From Bacteroidia bacterium (lineage in GTDB: Bacteria > Bacteroidota > Bacteroidia > Flavobacteriales > Flavobacteriaceae), in assembly GCA_030430385.1 (NCBI GenBank), contig JAUIFO010000012.1:62001-126000 (forward strand): a DNA stretch of 64,000 nt. Reading direction: 5' to 3'. This document shows, one piece after another, positions 9,034 to 18,500 of this stretch (position 1 is the stretch's first letter; each line of letters starts with the position of its first letter). Under the pieces are notes generated by a model. The model worked only from the letters and a program-made list of their open reading frames with translations. It did not search any database and had not been told where the DNA came from. A program made the translations under genes and the position numbers.

Positions 9034-10083
9034 TTAAGCACTTAAATTAAATTGCTCAATAAACTTACTAATTAAAATAGGTGTTGGAAACGCTTTGATG
9101 TCTGCCGTAGCTATAGATTCACTTGGAAATTTTTCTGGAGTTATGATCCAAAACTTGGTGTGCAAATGCTGATGCGATAATTTATGTATGATGTCTTTTT
9201 CATTGTAAAGCGAATGTGTTATAGCGACCTTATTAATAGGTGTGTTTTCTAAATCGAGCAGATGAAACTCATCTGCTTCAAGGCTTTTTGAAGACTCAAC
9301 CAAGGGGAATTGATATAAATGTTGCCAGATACCTTTAGTTGTGCGTTGTTGGAAAACCACGCGTTTGTGATCTTCAGATAAGATGACAAGAAAATTAAAA
9401 TATTTTGTAACCACTTTAGTTTTCTTTAGCTTTATTGGAAGCACATCTATCAAGTCTTTATTATATGCGATGCAAGATTTCTGTAATGGACAATCAGAAC
9501 AATTTGGGTTTTTGGGTTTGCATTGCATGGCACCAAATTCCATTATAGCTTGATTGTAGTCGCCTGGTTGTTTGACATCAATTAATTCTGAAGCTAAAAC
9601 TTTAAATTCTTTAATACCTTTTGAAGAGTTGATAGCTGTTTCAATTCCAAAGTAACGTGACAATACACGATACACATTGCCATCAACAACAGCAGTAGGC
9701 TCGTTAAAACAAATGGAAGCAATAGCACTAGCCGTGTAATCACCAACACCTTTAAGTTGTAACAGTTCAGTATAGGTGTTGGGAAATAATCCATTACGTT
9801 CATGAGCGATGTACTTTGCCGAAGCATGTAAATTTCGAGCTCTGGAGTAATAGCCTAAGCCTTGCCATAATTTTAAAACCTTCTCTTCGGAAGCATTTGC
9901 AAGATCAAAAACGGTTGGAAAATCTTTAACAAAAGCTTCATAATAGGGTAACCCTTGTTTGATTTGTGTTTGCTGTAAAATGATTTCAGATAACCAGATG
10001 AAATACGGATTTTTAGTGGTTCGCCAAGGAAGTGTTCGCTTATTTACTGAATACCAATGAGTTAAAACTTTATTAAAATCCAT
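9034..10083 (-). CDS. mutY: A/G-specific adenine DNA glycosylase
   Basis: Removes adenine mispaired with 8-oxoguanine. At 349 residues it has a helix-hairpin-helix glycosylase domain with catalytic Glu33 (LSEIILQQTQ) and Asp134 (AVVDGNVYRV), the HhH segment LKGVGDYTASAIAS, and a [4Fe-4S] cluster from Cys188, Cys195, Cys198 and Cys204 (spacing 6-2-5). The C-terminal NUDIX-like domain (KGIWQHLYQFPLVE) recognises 8-oxoG. Divergent from the HU gene. Confidence 0.97.
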   Translation of the reverse strand: MDFNKVLTHWYSVNKRTLPWRTTKNPYFIWLSEIILQQTQIKQGLPYYEAFVKDFPTVFDLANASEEKVLKLWQGLGYYSRARNLHASAKYIAHERNGLFPNTYTELLQLKGVGDYTASAIASICFNEPTAVVDGNVYRVLSRYFGIETAINSSKGIKEFKVLASELIDVKQPGDYNQAIMEFGAMQCKPKNPNCSDCPLQKSCIAYNKDLIDVLPIKLKKTKVVTKYFNFLVILSEDHKRVVFQQRTTKGIWQHLYQFPLVESSKSLEADEFHLLDLENTPINKVAITHSLYNEKDIIHKLSHQHLHTKFWIITPEKFPSESIATADIKAFPTPILISKFIEQFNLSA

Positions 10084-10102
10084 AAAATTTGATTCGTAAA
10101 TG

Positions 10103-10110
10103 CAAAAATA
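10103..10110 (-). promoter_or_regulatory. Candidate -7 box for mutY
   Basis: On the minus strand it reads TATTTTTG, matching TAnnTTTG, 20 bases before the mutY ATG. It is divergent from the HU promoter about 60 bases away. Confidence 0.45.
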
Positions 10111-10143
10111 AATGTTTATAACGTTAAATTTTAATTAATTACG

Positions 10144-10176
10144 TTTGAAATATTGAAATTAAATTACCTATATTTG
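10144..10176 (+). promoter_or_regulatory. Promoter for the HU gene
   Basis: TTTG at 10144-10147 and TATATTTG at 10169-10176 match the Bacteroidota -33 and -7 elements, with 21 bases between them. The ATG is 40 bases downstream of the -7 box. Confidence 0.6.
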
Positions 10177-10216
10177 CATCCCTTATAATTAATAGATAAC
10201 CCTAAAATTAATAACA

Positions 10217-10507
10217 ATGACAAAAGCTGATATCGTAGCTAGAATTTCTGATAAATTAGGAATTGAAAAAGGAGATGTACAAGCAACAGTAGAAACTTTT
10301 ATGGAAGAAGTAAAATCTTCTTTAGAAGGTGGAGATAATGTTTACTTAAGAGGTTTTGGAAGTTTTATCGTAAAGACTAGAGCTGAGAAAACAGGAAGAA
10401 ATATTTCAAAAAACACAACAATAAAAATACCTGCACACAATATACCTGCATTTAAACCTGCTAAAGTATTTGTTGAAGGTGTTAAGACCAATGTTGAGGT
10501 CAACTAA
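10217..10507 (+). CDS. HU-family DNA-binding protein
   Basis: A 96-residue nucleoid protein of HU/IHF length plus a short tail. It has the MTKADIVARISDKLGI helix, EEVKSSLEGGDNVYLRGFGSF, the TRAEKTGRNI beta-arm and the intercalating-Pro region KIPAHNIPAFKPAK. It bends and compacts DNA. The position between mutY and rng is conserved in Bacteroidota. A 29-codon basic ORF follows after 36 bases. Confidence 0.95.
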   Translation: MTKADIVARISDKLGIEKGDVQATVETFMEEVKSSLEGGDNVYLRGFGSFIVKTRAEKTGRNISKNTTIKIPAHNIPAFKPAKVFVEGVKTNVEVN

Positions 10508-10543
10508 GACATTAAACAAATATTAATTTAAAAAGACTTATTT

Positions 10544-10633
10544 ATGCCAAGTGGTAAAAAAAGAAAAAGACACAAGGTAGCGACGCACAAGCGTAAAAAA
10601 AGAAGACGCGCTAATCGTCACAAGAAAAAATAA
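10544..10633 (+). CDS. 29-residue very basic protein, possibly ribosomal
   Basis: ATG at 10544 opens a 29-codon frame ending in TAA at 10631-10633. The product begins MPSGKKRKRHKVATH and ends RANRHKKK; 17 of 29 residues are Lys or Arg and three are His. The start follows the HU stop by 36 bases and a strong terminator comes directly after the stop, so it sits neatly at the end of the HU transcript. From memory, near-identical small basic ORFs occur at this place in other Bacteroidota. The composition fits an RNA-binding ribosomal peptide. The Bacteroidota-specific ribosomal protein bL38 is one candidate identity, which I cannot confirm from sequence alone. Confidence 0.75.
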   Translation: MPSGKKRKRHKVATHKRKKRRRANRHKKK

Positions 10634-10672
10634 ATTGAAAAAGTAGTTTTTTGAACTACTTTTTCAATTTTT
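10634..10672 (+). terminator. Intrinsic terminator after the HU/small-protein transcript
   Basis: A near-perfect hairpin (GAAAAAGTAGTT, short T loop, AACTACTTTTTC) is followed by a T-rich tail. It separates the HU transcript from rng. Confidence 0.8.
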
Positions 10673-10694
10673 AACAAACGTTCTTTGATATAAA

Positions 10695-10734
10695 ATTCAT
10701 GAGTTTATTGCGCTTACCTTCGCAATACATGAAT
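10695..10734 (+). promoter_or_regulatory. Structured region upstream of rng
   Basis: A two-part hairpin: outer stem ATTCAT (10695-10700) with ATGAAT (10729-10734), inner stem ATTGCG (10707-10712) with CGCAAT (10721-10726). A second small hairpin, ATTTTGA/TCAAAAT, lies at 10780-10799, just before the rng ATG. The gap between 10673 and 10816 holds no ORF. Whether either structure is transcribed is unknown, as no clear promoter is visible. Confidence 0.4.
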
Positions 10735-10816
10735 TTACTGGATTTAATATCCTGTGTCAAATTATAATACTATCCATCTATTTTGAAACGAATCAAAATG
10801 GACTAAAATTAACAAC

Positions 10817-12358
10817 ATGGAAAAAGAATTGATTATAAGATCGAGTTCTGATATTGTTGATTTTGCCTTATTAAAAGATGGAAAACTTATCGAATTACAC
10901 AAAGATGAAGACGATAACAATTTTTCTGTTGGTGATGTGTTTATTGCCAAAGTAAGAAAATCTGTTCCCGGACTAAATGCTGCATTTGTTAATGTAGGTT
11001 ATGAAAAAGATGCCTTTTTGCATTATCATGATTTAGGTCCGCAATTGCCTTCACTTTTGAAATTTGTTAAGCGTGTAAGCACAGGTAGACATACCGATTT
11101 TTTACTTAAAAATTTTCAATTTGAGAAAGATATTGACAAAAACGGAAGCATTGCTAACGTTTTAAAATCAAATCAATCTCTTTTAGTACAAATAGTAAAA
11201 GAACCAATTTCAACTAAAGGGCCTCGCATTAGTAGTGAGATCTCAATAGCTGGTCGTTATATTGTATTAGTACCTTTTTCTGATCGAATTTCAATCTCTC
11301 AAAAGATCGAATCTAAAGAAGAAAAAGAACGCTTAAAGCGTTTGGTGCGTAGTATAACACCTAAAGGATTTGGAGTTATTATTCGTACGGTTGCAGAAGG
11401 CAAAAAAGTTGCCGAACTCGACCAAGATCTACAGAATTTGCTGAATCGATGGACAGCAATGTGTAGAAAGCTCAAGAAAGCGCATTTTCCAAGTAAAGTA
11501 CTTAGCGAAATGAACAAAGCATCCTCTATTTTGAGAGATATTTTTGACGATTCATTTTCTAGTATCATTGTAGATGATGAAACACTTTATGGGCAAATTA
11601 AAGATTATGTGCATTTGATTGCACCTGCTAAAGAATCAATAGTTAAGTTTTACAAAAATGGCGTGCCTGTATATGAAAAATACGGCATTGAACGTCAAAT
11701 TAAAACATCTTTCGGACGTACAGTGTCTATGGCAAAAGGCGCTTATTTAGTTATTGAACACACCGAAGCGATGCATGTTATTGATGTCAATAGTGGAAAC
11801 AGATCTAACAAAGAAAAAAACCAAGAGGATACTGCTCTAGAAGTCAATTTAATCTCAGCGTCTGAAATTGCTCGCCAATTACGATTACGTGATATGGGAG
11901 GGATTATAGTCGTCGATTTTATTGATATGGGAAAAGCGGAGAATCGAAAAAAATTGTACAATCATCTTCGTGATGAAATGAAAGATGATAAGGCAAAGCA
12001 TAAGATTTTGCCACCAAGTAAATTTGGTCTAGTACAAATTACTAGACAACGTGTTCGCCCAGAACGCAATATTAAAACCAAAGAAGAAAATCCAAATGCA
12101 GGAGGAGGAGAAGTAGAAGCACCAATTGTGTTGATACAGAAAATCACTCAAGATTTGGAGCGACTCTTCAAAAAAGACTATAAGAAGATTACGCTTAATG
12201 CGCATCCATTTATAGCAGCCTTTTTAACCAAAGGGTTTCCATCAGTACGTTCTAAATGGTTTTTAGAACATAAAAAATGGGTAAAAGTTTTACCTCGAGA
12301 TGCTTACACATATCTTGAATATCATTTTTTTGACAAAAATGGTAAGGAAATCAAATAA
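10817..12358 (+). CDS. rng: Ribonuclease G/E family endoribonuclease
   Basis: Endonuclease for rRNA maturation and mRNA decay. At 513 residues it has an N-terminal S1-containing region (GDVFIAKVRKSVPGLNAAFVN), an RNase H-like part, and catalytic Asp323 (MHVIDVNSGN) and Asp367 (IIVVDFIDM). After FGLVQITRQRVRP, where E. coli RNase E/G carry the CPxCxG zinc-link, this protein has a Lys/Glu/Asn/Gly stretch without cysteine. Either this subgroup lacks the zinc-link or it oligomerises differently. A strong terminator follows. Confidence 0.94.
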   Translation: MEKELIIRSSSDIVDFALLKDGKLIELHKDEDDNNFSVGDVFIAKVRKSVPGLNAAFVNVGYEKDAFLHYHDLGPQLPSLLKFVKRVSTGRHTDFLLKNFQFEKDIDKNGSIANVLKSNQSLLVQIVKEPISTKGPRISSEISIAGRYIVLVPFSDRISISQKIESKEEKERLKRLVRSITPKGFGVIIRTVAEGKKVAELDQDLQNLLNRWTAMCRKLKKAHFPSKVLSEMNKASSILRDIFDDSFSSIIVDDETLYGQIKDYVHLIAPAKESIVKFYKNGVPVYEKYGIERQIKTSFGRTVSMAKGAYLVIEHTEAMHVIDVNSGNRSNKEKNQEDTALEVNLISASEIARQLRLRDMGGIIVVDFIDMGKAENRKKLYNHLRDEMKDDKAKHKILPPSKFGLVQITRQRVRPERNIKTKEENPNAGGGEVEAPIVLIQKITQDLERLFKKDYKKITLNAHPFIAAFLTKGFPSVRSKWFLEHKKWVKVLPRDAYTYLEYHFFDKNGKEIK

Positions 12359-12363
12359 ATATC

Positions 12364-12399
12364 AAAAAACCCCTTTTCGTTTAACGGAAAGGGGTTTTT
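12364..12399 (+). terminator. Terminator between rng and the aldo/keto reductase
   Basis: Hairpin AAAACCCCTTTTC / GAAAGGGGTTTTT with a short loop. It is symmetrical, so it can serve rng on the plus strand and the converging reductase gene on the minus strand. Confidence 0.85.
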
Positions 12400-12425
12400 G
12401 TTTTATATATAAACCATTATTTTGA

Positions 12426-13463
12426 TTAAGGTGCTGGATTTGGGTTTTCGGCATGAACTGCATTTATAGCACTCAGAATTTCAGGACTTAGTTGTATGTG
12501 AATACTGTCAATATTTTCTTCGAGTTGCTCCAAAGAGGTTGCTCCTATAATATTACTGGTTATAAATGGTCTGTCTGTAACAAAAGCCAAAGACATTTGT
12601 GCTAAGGTCATATTGTTATCTTCTGCAATTTGCATGTACTGCTTAGTGGCTTCAGTGGCTTTATTACCACTATATCTCGAAAATCTTGGAAAGAGCTTTA
12701 ATCGTGCATTGTTAGCAGCTGTGCCTTTAATATATTTTCCAGATAAAACACCAAAAGCCATTGGAGAATAGGCCAACAAACCAATTTGTTCTCGCATAGA
12801 AATCTCTGCCATATCTCCTTCATACACACGATTTAATAACGAATATGCATTTTGAATGGTTATAGGTCTTGGTAAATTATGCGACTTAGATTCCTCTAAA
12901 TAACGCATCGTTCCCCAAGCTTTTTCATTGGAGATACCTATCTGACGAACCTTACCTGATTTAACAATCTCATCTAGACTATGAAGAATTTCATTGAAAT
13001 TATCTTCCCAAGAATCATTAGGATTATGAACATAATCTCTTATTCCAAACGTGTTGGTTTGACGCTCAGGCCAATGAAGTTGGTATAAATCTATGTAGTC
13101 TGTTTTGAGACGTTTTAAACTATTGTTTACAGCGTCATTTAATGCTGCTTTACTAAAGCCATTGGTTCTTATATGTGCCGTATAATCTCCAGGTCCTGCA
13201 ATTTTAGTGGCCAAAACAATTTGATCTCTTTTGCCTGTTTTTTCAAACCAGTTTCCAATAATGCGTTCAGTTTCTGCATAAGTTTCAGCAGTAGCTGGCA
13301 CAGGATATAATTCGGCAACGTCAAAAAAGTTGATGCCTTTATCGACTGCTAAATCCATTTGCGCAAAACCTTCCTCTTGGGTGTTTTGATTTCCCCAGGT
13401 CATAGTACCTAAGCAAATTTTACTAACTTTTATATCGGTATGTGGTAACGTTGTATATCTCAT
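12426..13463 (-). CDS. Aldo/keto reductase, Tas-like
   Basis: A 345-residue NADPH-dependent oxidoreductase with a TIM-barrel fold. The catalytic tetrad is visible: Asp in FFDVAELYP, Tyr in the same motif, Lys in LATKIAG and His in YQLHWPER. The WPERQTNTFG stretch and the overall length resemble E. coli Tas. The natural substrate is not known. Repeat sequence GTCATCCTGAACTTG lies just upstream of the start. Confidence 0.9.
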   Translation of the reverse strand: MRYTTLPHTDIKVSKICLGTMTWGNQNTQEEGFAQMDLAVDKGINFFDVAELYPVPATAETYAETERIIGNWFEKTGKRDQIVLATKIAGPGDYTAHIRTNGFSKAALNDAVNNSLKRLKTDYIDLYQLHWPERQTNTFGIRDYVHNPNDSWEDNFNEILHSLDEIVKSGKVRQIGISNEKAWGTMRYLEESKSHNLPRPITIQNAYSLLNRVYEGDMAEISMREQIGLLAYSPMAFGVLSGKYIKGTAANNARLKLFPRFSRYSGNKATEATKQYMQIAEDNNMTLAQMSLAFVTDRPFITSNIIGATSLEQLEENIDSIHIQLSPEILSAINAVHAENPNPAP

Positions 13464-13480
13464 TTCAAATTATTGTCGTT

Positions 13481-13506
13481 GTCATCCTGAACTTGTTTCA
13501 GGATCT
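13481..13506. repeat. Short palindromic repeat upstream of the reductase gene
   Basis: GTCATCCTGAA, CTTG loop, TTTCAGGATCT forms a hairpin of the kind repeated across flavobacterial genomes (GTCATCCTGAA...TTCAGGATCT). It begins 18 bases before the minus-strand start at 13463. Confidence 0.6.
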
Positions 13507-13531
13507 CATTTTTATACTTGTAAAGATAAGA

Positions 13532-13564
13532 AGACCTTTCAGCTCAAGGAAATCTGAAAGGTCT
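13532..13564 (-). terminator. Hairpin downstream of the OmpA gene
   Basis: AGACCTTTCAG pairs with CTGAAAGGTCT across an 11-base loop. On the minus strand a pyrimidine-rich TCTTATCTTT follows, so it may end the OmpA transcript, although the T-run is weak. Confidence 0.45.
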
Positions 13565-13629
13565 AAATCTATGTTAAGGTTTTTTGTTTTTTATAAGTGA
13601 TTCTGAAATTAATTTAGAATGACGCTTCA

Positions 13630-14589
13630 CTAAATATCATTTAAAAGCTTTGAAATCTCATCTAGTTTAGGCGTTAGAATTACTTCTATACGTCTGTTTT
13701 TCGCTTTGCCTTCTGCTGTGTCGTTTGATGCAATTGGAGCAAATTCGCCACGACCAGCAGCTGTTAAGTTTTCTGGATGAATAGCCTTGTTTTCTCTTAA
13801 AATAGTTACGATTGCAGTAGCTCTTTTGGTCGATAGATCCCAGTTACCACTTAATTGTGTATTGCCTTTGTAAGGCACATTGTCTGTATGGCCTTCAATT
13901 AAAATAGCAATGTCAGGGTTTTCGGCTAATACTTCACCTAGTTGTTTTACCGCTTGTTTTCCTTGAGTTCCTACAGACCAACTTCCAGATTGGAATAAGA
14001 GTTTGTTTTCCATAGAGACATAGACTTTTCCATCACGTTGCTCCACAGTTAAACCTTTACCTTCAAAATCGGTTAAAGCACTTGAAATAGCATCTTTAAG
14101 TTGTGTCATTGCAGCATCCTTAGATGCAATAATTTGTTCTAGTTCAGAAACACGTTGCGATCGTGATTCTAATTCTTTTTTAAGCTTTTCAAGTCTTGCG
14201 TTTTCAGCAGCTAATGCTTGCTCTTTAGCTTCGAGCTGGGCTAATAGTTCTTTGTTCTTTTTTGAGTTTTTAGCAATTTCTGCACTACTATTTTGTTCTA
14301 AAGCATCATAAGATGCTTTTAAGTTATCTAAGTTGGCTTTAGTAGCATCGTAATCACTTTGTAGCTTATTGCGTTGTGCTAAAGCTGTTTCATAGTCACG
14401 TTGAAGACTCGCCAAATCATTTTCAGCTTTATTTAAAGCGGTCTGTAAATCGCGATTTTTGTCCGTTACTTTTTTATTTTCTTTTTTGAGATTGGCATAC
14501 TTACTTTCGAGGTCTTCATATATTTTTTTAGAGACACATGATGTAAATATGACAAGTGAGAGTGCTATTAATGACAATTTTTTAAGCAT
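13630..14589 (-). CDS. OmpA-family peptidoglycan-binding lipoprotein
   Basis: A 319-residue lipoprotein: signal with lipobox SLVIFTSC (Cys18), a long coiled coil (about residues 25-165) of Lys/Glu/Ala/Leu heptads, and a C-terminal OmpA domain. The peptidoglycan-binding signature is present: ILIEGHTDNVPYKG, LSTKRATAIV, AAGRGEF and NRRIEVIL. It probably ties the outer membrane to the cell wall. It lies 33 bases downstream of xth and may share its transcript. Confidence 0.93.
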   Translation of the reverse strand: MLKKLSLIALSLVIFTSCVSKKIYEDLESKYANLKKENKKVTDKNRDLQTALNKAENDLASLQRDYETALAQRNKLQSDYDATKANLDNLKASYDALEQNSSAEIAKNSKKNKELLAQLEAKEQALAAENARLEKLKKELESRSQRVSELEQIIASKDAAMTQLKDAISSALTDFEGKGLTVEQRDGKVYVSMENKLLFQSGSWSVGTQGKQAVKQLGEVLAENPDIAILIEGHTDNVPYKGNTQLSGNWDLSTKRATAIVTILRENKAIHPENLTAAGRGEFAPIASNDTAEGKAKNRRIEVILTPKLDEISKLLNDI

Positions 14590-14622
14590 AGGTTTTAGTT
14601 TTTAATTGATTGGTTTTTATTT

Positions 14623-15384
14623 TTAAATATCTATTTCAACGAGTATCGGACAATGATCACTGTGAACAGCTTCTGTTAAGATAACGCTTCGTTTTATTTG
14701 ATCTTGTAATGGTTGTGTTACCATAGCGTAATCTAAACGCCAGCCTTTATTGTTAGCTCTAGCATTAGCTCTATAGCTCCACCAAGAAAACTCTTGTTTT
14801 TCAGGATGAAGATATCTATACGAATCAATAAATCCGCTATCAATAAAACGCCCTAACCATTCACGTTCTTCAGGTAAAAATCCTGAGACACCTTTCATTT
14901 TTGGGTTATGAATATCAATTTCTTCATGGCAAATATTATAATCGCCAAGCACGATCAAATTAGGATATTCAGAACGCAAAGTGTTCAAATAATTATGAAT
15001 GAGATCCATGTATTCAAATTTATGCGCTAAACGCGCATCATTAGTTCCCGAAGGTAAATACATACTCATAATTGATAAGCCATCATAATCAACTCTGAGG
15101 TTACGACCTTCAAAATCCATAGATTCTATACCTGTTCCGTAAGCGATATGATTGGGTTCGGTTTTACAAAAAATAGCAACACCACTATAACCTTTTTTTT
15201 GTGCACTAAACCAGTAATGATAATTATAACCAGCATTTTCAATAGCTTCAATATCGACTTGTTCTTTCATGGCTTTAATTTCTTGGAGACAAATCACATC
15301 AGGATTTGCACTTTTGAGCCAATCCGTAAAGCCTTTGTTCATCGCTGCTCTAATACCATTGACATTGTAAGATGCTATTTTCAT
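14623..15384 (-). CDS. xth: Exodeoxyribonuclease III
   Basis: AP endonuclease and 3'-5' exonuclease of base-excision repair. At 253 residues it has family motifs MKIASYNVNGIRAA, CLQEIKA with metal-binding Glu35, VLGDYNICHEEID, the WWSYRANARANNKGWRLDY block and the SDHCPI terminus. Divergent from the large barrel gene at 15519. Confidence 0.96.
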   Translation of the reverse strand: MKIASYNVNGIRAAMNKGFTDWLKSANPDVICLQEIKAMKEQVDIEAIENAGYNYHYWFSAQKKGYSGVAIFCKTEPNHIAYGTGIESMDFEGRNLRVDYDGLSIMSMYLPSGTNDARLAHKFEYMDLIHNYLNTLRSEYPNLIVLGDYNICHEEIDIHNPKMKGVSGFLPEEREWLGRFIDSGFIDSYRYLHPEKQEFSWWSYRANARANNKGWRLDYAMVTQPLQDQIKRSVILTEAVHSDHCPILVEIDI

Positions 15385-15518
15385 ACTATAAATCTATTAG
15401 ATAATTTTTATTAAATATGGAATCTCGGCCTAAATTAAATAATACTGTACTTTTACACTATTATTTTAAGGAGCTTTTAACCATAAAATAATTTTTCGCT
15501 TTAGAAGTTTTATAGGTA

Positions 15519-18500
15519 ATGAAAATTGCTATGTCGCTTATTTGTTTTATGATAGGTTGCTCTTTGTATGCTCAAGAGCCAGCTTCTAATTATAAGACAA
15601 AAAAACTAGCTGTAAGAGATAGTATTCAAATTGATACGGTAAGTATTAATACGAGTAGTTTTGTTTTAAAGCGTAAAGATGGTACTGTGCTTGACTCTAC
15701 CTACTACAGTATTGATTTTTCAAAGTCTGTTCTCACCTTTAAAAAACCTGTTGATACAGATTCTATAATTGTTGATTATTTACGTTATCCCGATTTTATA
15801 ACACGCAGATATTTTCAACTAGACGAACGCATAATTGTTGAAGATACAGATAACTTACAACGTCTTTATAAACTCAATCAATCTAATGTTAACCGTTCCT
15901 TTTTACCTTTTGATGGATTAAGTACTTCTGGAAGTATCTCAAGAGGTGTGACCATTGGGAATAATCAAAATTCGGTTTTAAATAGTGAGTTGGATCTACA
16001 AATTACTGGGAAGCTCAGCGACAAAGTATCGCTAAGAGCATCGATTCAAGATGCTAATATTCCGTTGCAAGAAAGTGGTTATTCCCAGCGCTTAGATGAG
16101 TTCGATCAAGTATTTATTGAAGTGTTTAGCGACAAATGGAATATTAGAGCAGGAGATATAGATCTGATAAATACTAACAGTTATTTTGCAAAATTCACCA
16201 AACGTGTTCAAGGGTTGTTGGTGAATACTACATTTGATAAGCCCGAATCTGATACCAATATTTTTGCTTCTGGAGCCATTGTAAGAGGGCAATTTACAAG
16301 TAGTCAGTTTACAGCTCAAGAAGGCAATCAAGGACCTTACAAGCTACAAGGACCTAATAGCGAATTATTTGTGCTTATTGTGTCTGGCAGTGAAACGGTT
16401 TATGTTAACGGAATTCCCATTGAACGTGGTGAGAATAAAGATTATATCATCGATTATAATGCTGGTGAAATTATTTTCAATGCGACGTTTCCAATCACTT
16501 CTGAAATGCGTATTACAGTCGATTATCAATTTAGTGAACGCAATTATTCGCGATTTACTGTATATGGAGGCGGAAATTATGAAACTGAAAAATTAAAGCT
16601 TGGTGTTTCTGTGTTTTCTGAAAGTGATGCTAAAAATCAGCCGCTTCAACAGAATTTGTCTTCAGAGCAAGTTGCTATTCTTTCTGAAGCTGGCGATGAT
16701 CGATCCTTAATGGTGGCACCTTCAGATGTTTCAGAATCTTTTAATGAAAATCGAATTTTATACCGAAAAGAGTTTTTTAATGACGAGGAGATATTTGTGT
16801 TTTCAACAAATCCTGAAGACGAATTATTTAGTGTGCGATTTACACAAGTTGGAGCTAATCAAGGGAATTATATTCTATCAAATTCTAACGCTATTAGTAA
16901 TATTTTTGAATTTGTACCTCCTTTAAATGGTGTACCTCAAGGGGATTATGAACCCATCGTTCAGTTGGTGGCTCCTGTAAAATTACAAGTGGCTGTTTTG
17001 AATGGTGCTTATAAACCTTCAGAAAAAACCGATATTTTATTTGAATTGGCTGGAAGCCGAAATGACTTGAATTTGTTTTCAGATCTAGATGATAGCAATA
17101 ATGATGGCTTTGCAGGTAAATTAACTGTACGTCAAAATTTGATAAAAGCTGATAGCTCATGGAATTTTAATGCTTATGGTGATGTTGACATTATTCAGAA
17201 GGACTTCAGAACGATTGAACGTTTATACAGACCTGAATTTAATCGTGATTGGAATTTAGAAAACCCACTTGGAAATCAAGCACTAATCACTTCAGGAGTT
17301 GAGTTGATTCATCCCGAAAAGGGGACAGCCAATTATGCGTTTGAGCATTTAAATTATTCTGAAAACTTTAATGGAAACAGACATAATGTTTTGGCTAATC
17401 TTAAGTTGAATCAATGGCAAGTTTTTACAAATTCGAGCTTTTTAAGTAATAATAGTGCTGCTTCTAAATCGACGTTTTTAAGGTCCTTCAATCGATTGAT
17501 TTATCAATTCAAAAAGCAATGGGTTGGTACCAAATTAGCCATGGAAGATAATGAGCAACGTTTAAAATCTAATGATTCACTAACAAATTTAAGTCAGCGA
17601 TTCACCTCTTATGAAGTTTTTACAGGACTTGGAGATAGTACAAATGTGTTTGTTGAAGTTGGATACATTAATCGTGTCAATGACAGTTTACGATTTAATC
17701 GCATAGAAAAAGTGAATACATCGCAGACCTATTATTTAAAATCGCGACTCATTAAAAACAAGCAAACCGATTTAACCTTGTTTGCAAATTATAGGCGTTT
17801 AAAGCAAGAAGATGCTAGTCTTGAAGACGATGAATCTATAAACAGCAGGTTAAATTATAACCAGCGTTTGTTCAATAATATCGTATCATGGAACACTATT
17901 TTTGAAACCAATTCAGGAACCTTAGCGCAACAAGATTTTACCTATGTTGAGGTTGATCCAGGACAAGGCGCTTATACATGGTTTGATTATAACGACAATG
18001 GAGTTCAAGAGTTAGATGAATTTGAACTAGCTCAGTTTGCAGACGAAGGTAGCTTTATTCGTGTATTACTTCCAAATCAAATTTTTGTCAAAACACATCA
18101 AAATCGATGGAGTCAAACGTTAACATTAAACTTTCAACAATGGTCTAACGCCGAAGAACGCTCACGAAAATTTTGGTCACATTTTTACAATCAAACCTCT
18201 TTTTTAATTGATCGAAAAAACAAAAGGAAAGGAAACACGTTTAATTTAAATCCGTTTTCATCGAATGAAGATGATGAATTAGCATTAAACAAAAGTATAC
18301 GAAATGTGTTGTTTTATAATCGTGGAAAACAACGCTACACAACCTCATATACGTATTTGAATAACACATTAAGAACGGTTTTGTCTGTCGGATTTCAAGA
18401 AAACAGATTAGAAAGTCATCAACTGCAGTTTAATCATAAGTTTGCCAAAAGTTGGCTCTTTAATTTTGAGTCCAGTTTTGAAACCAACGAAAGCATTAAT

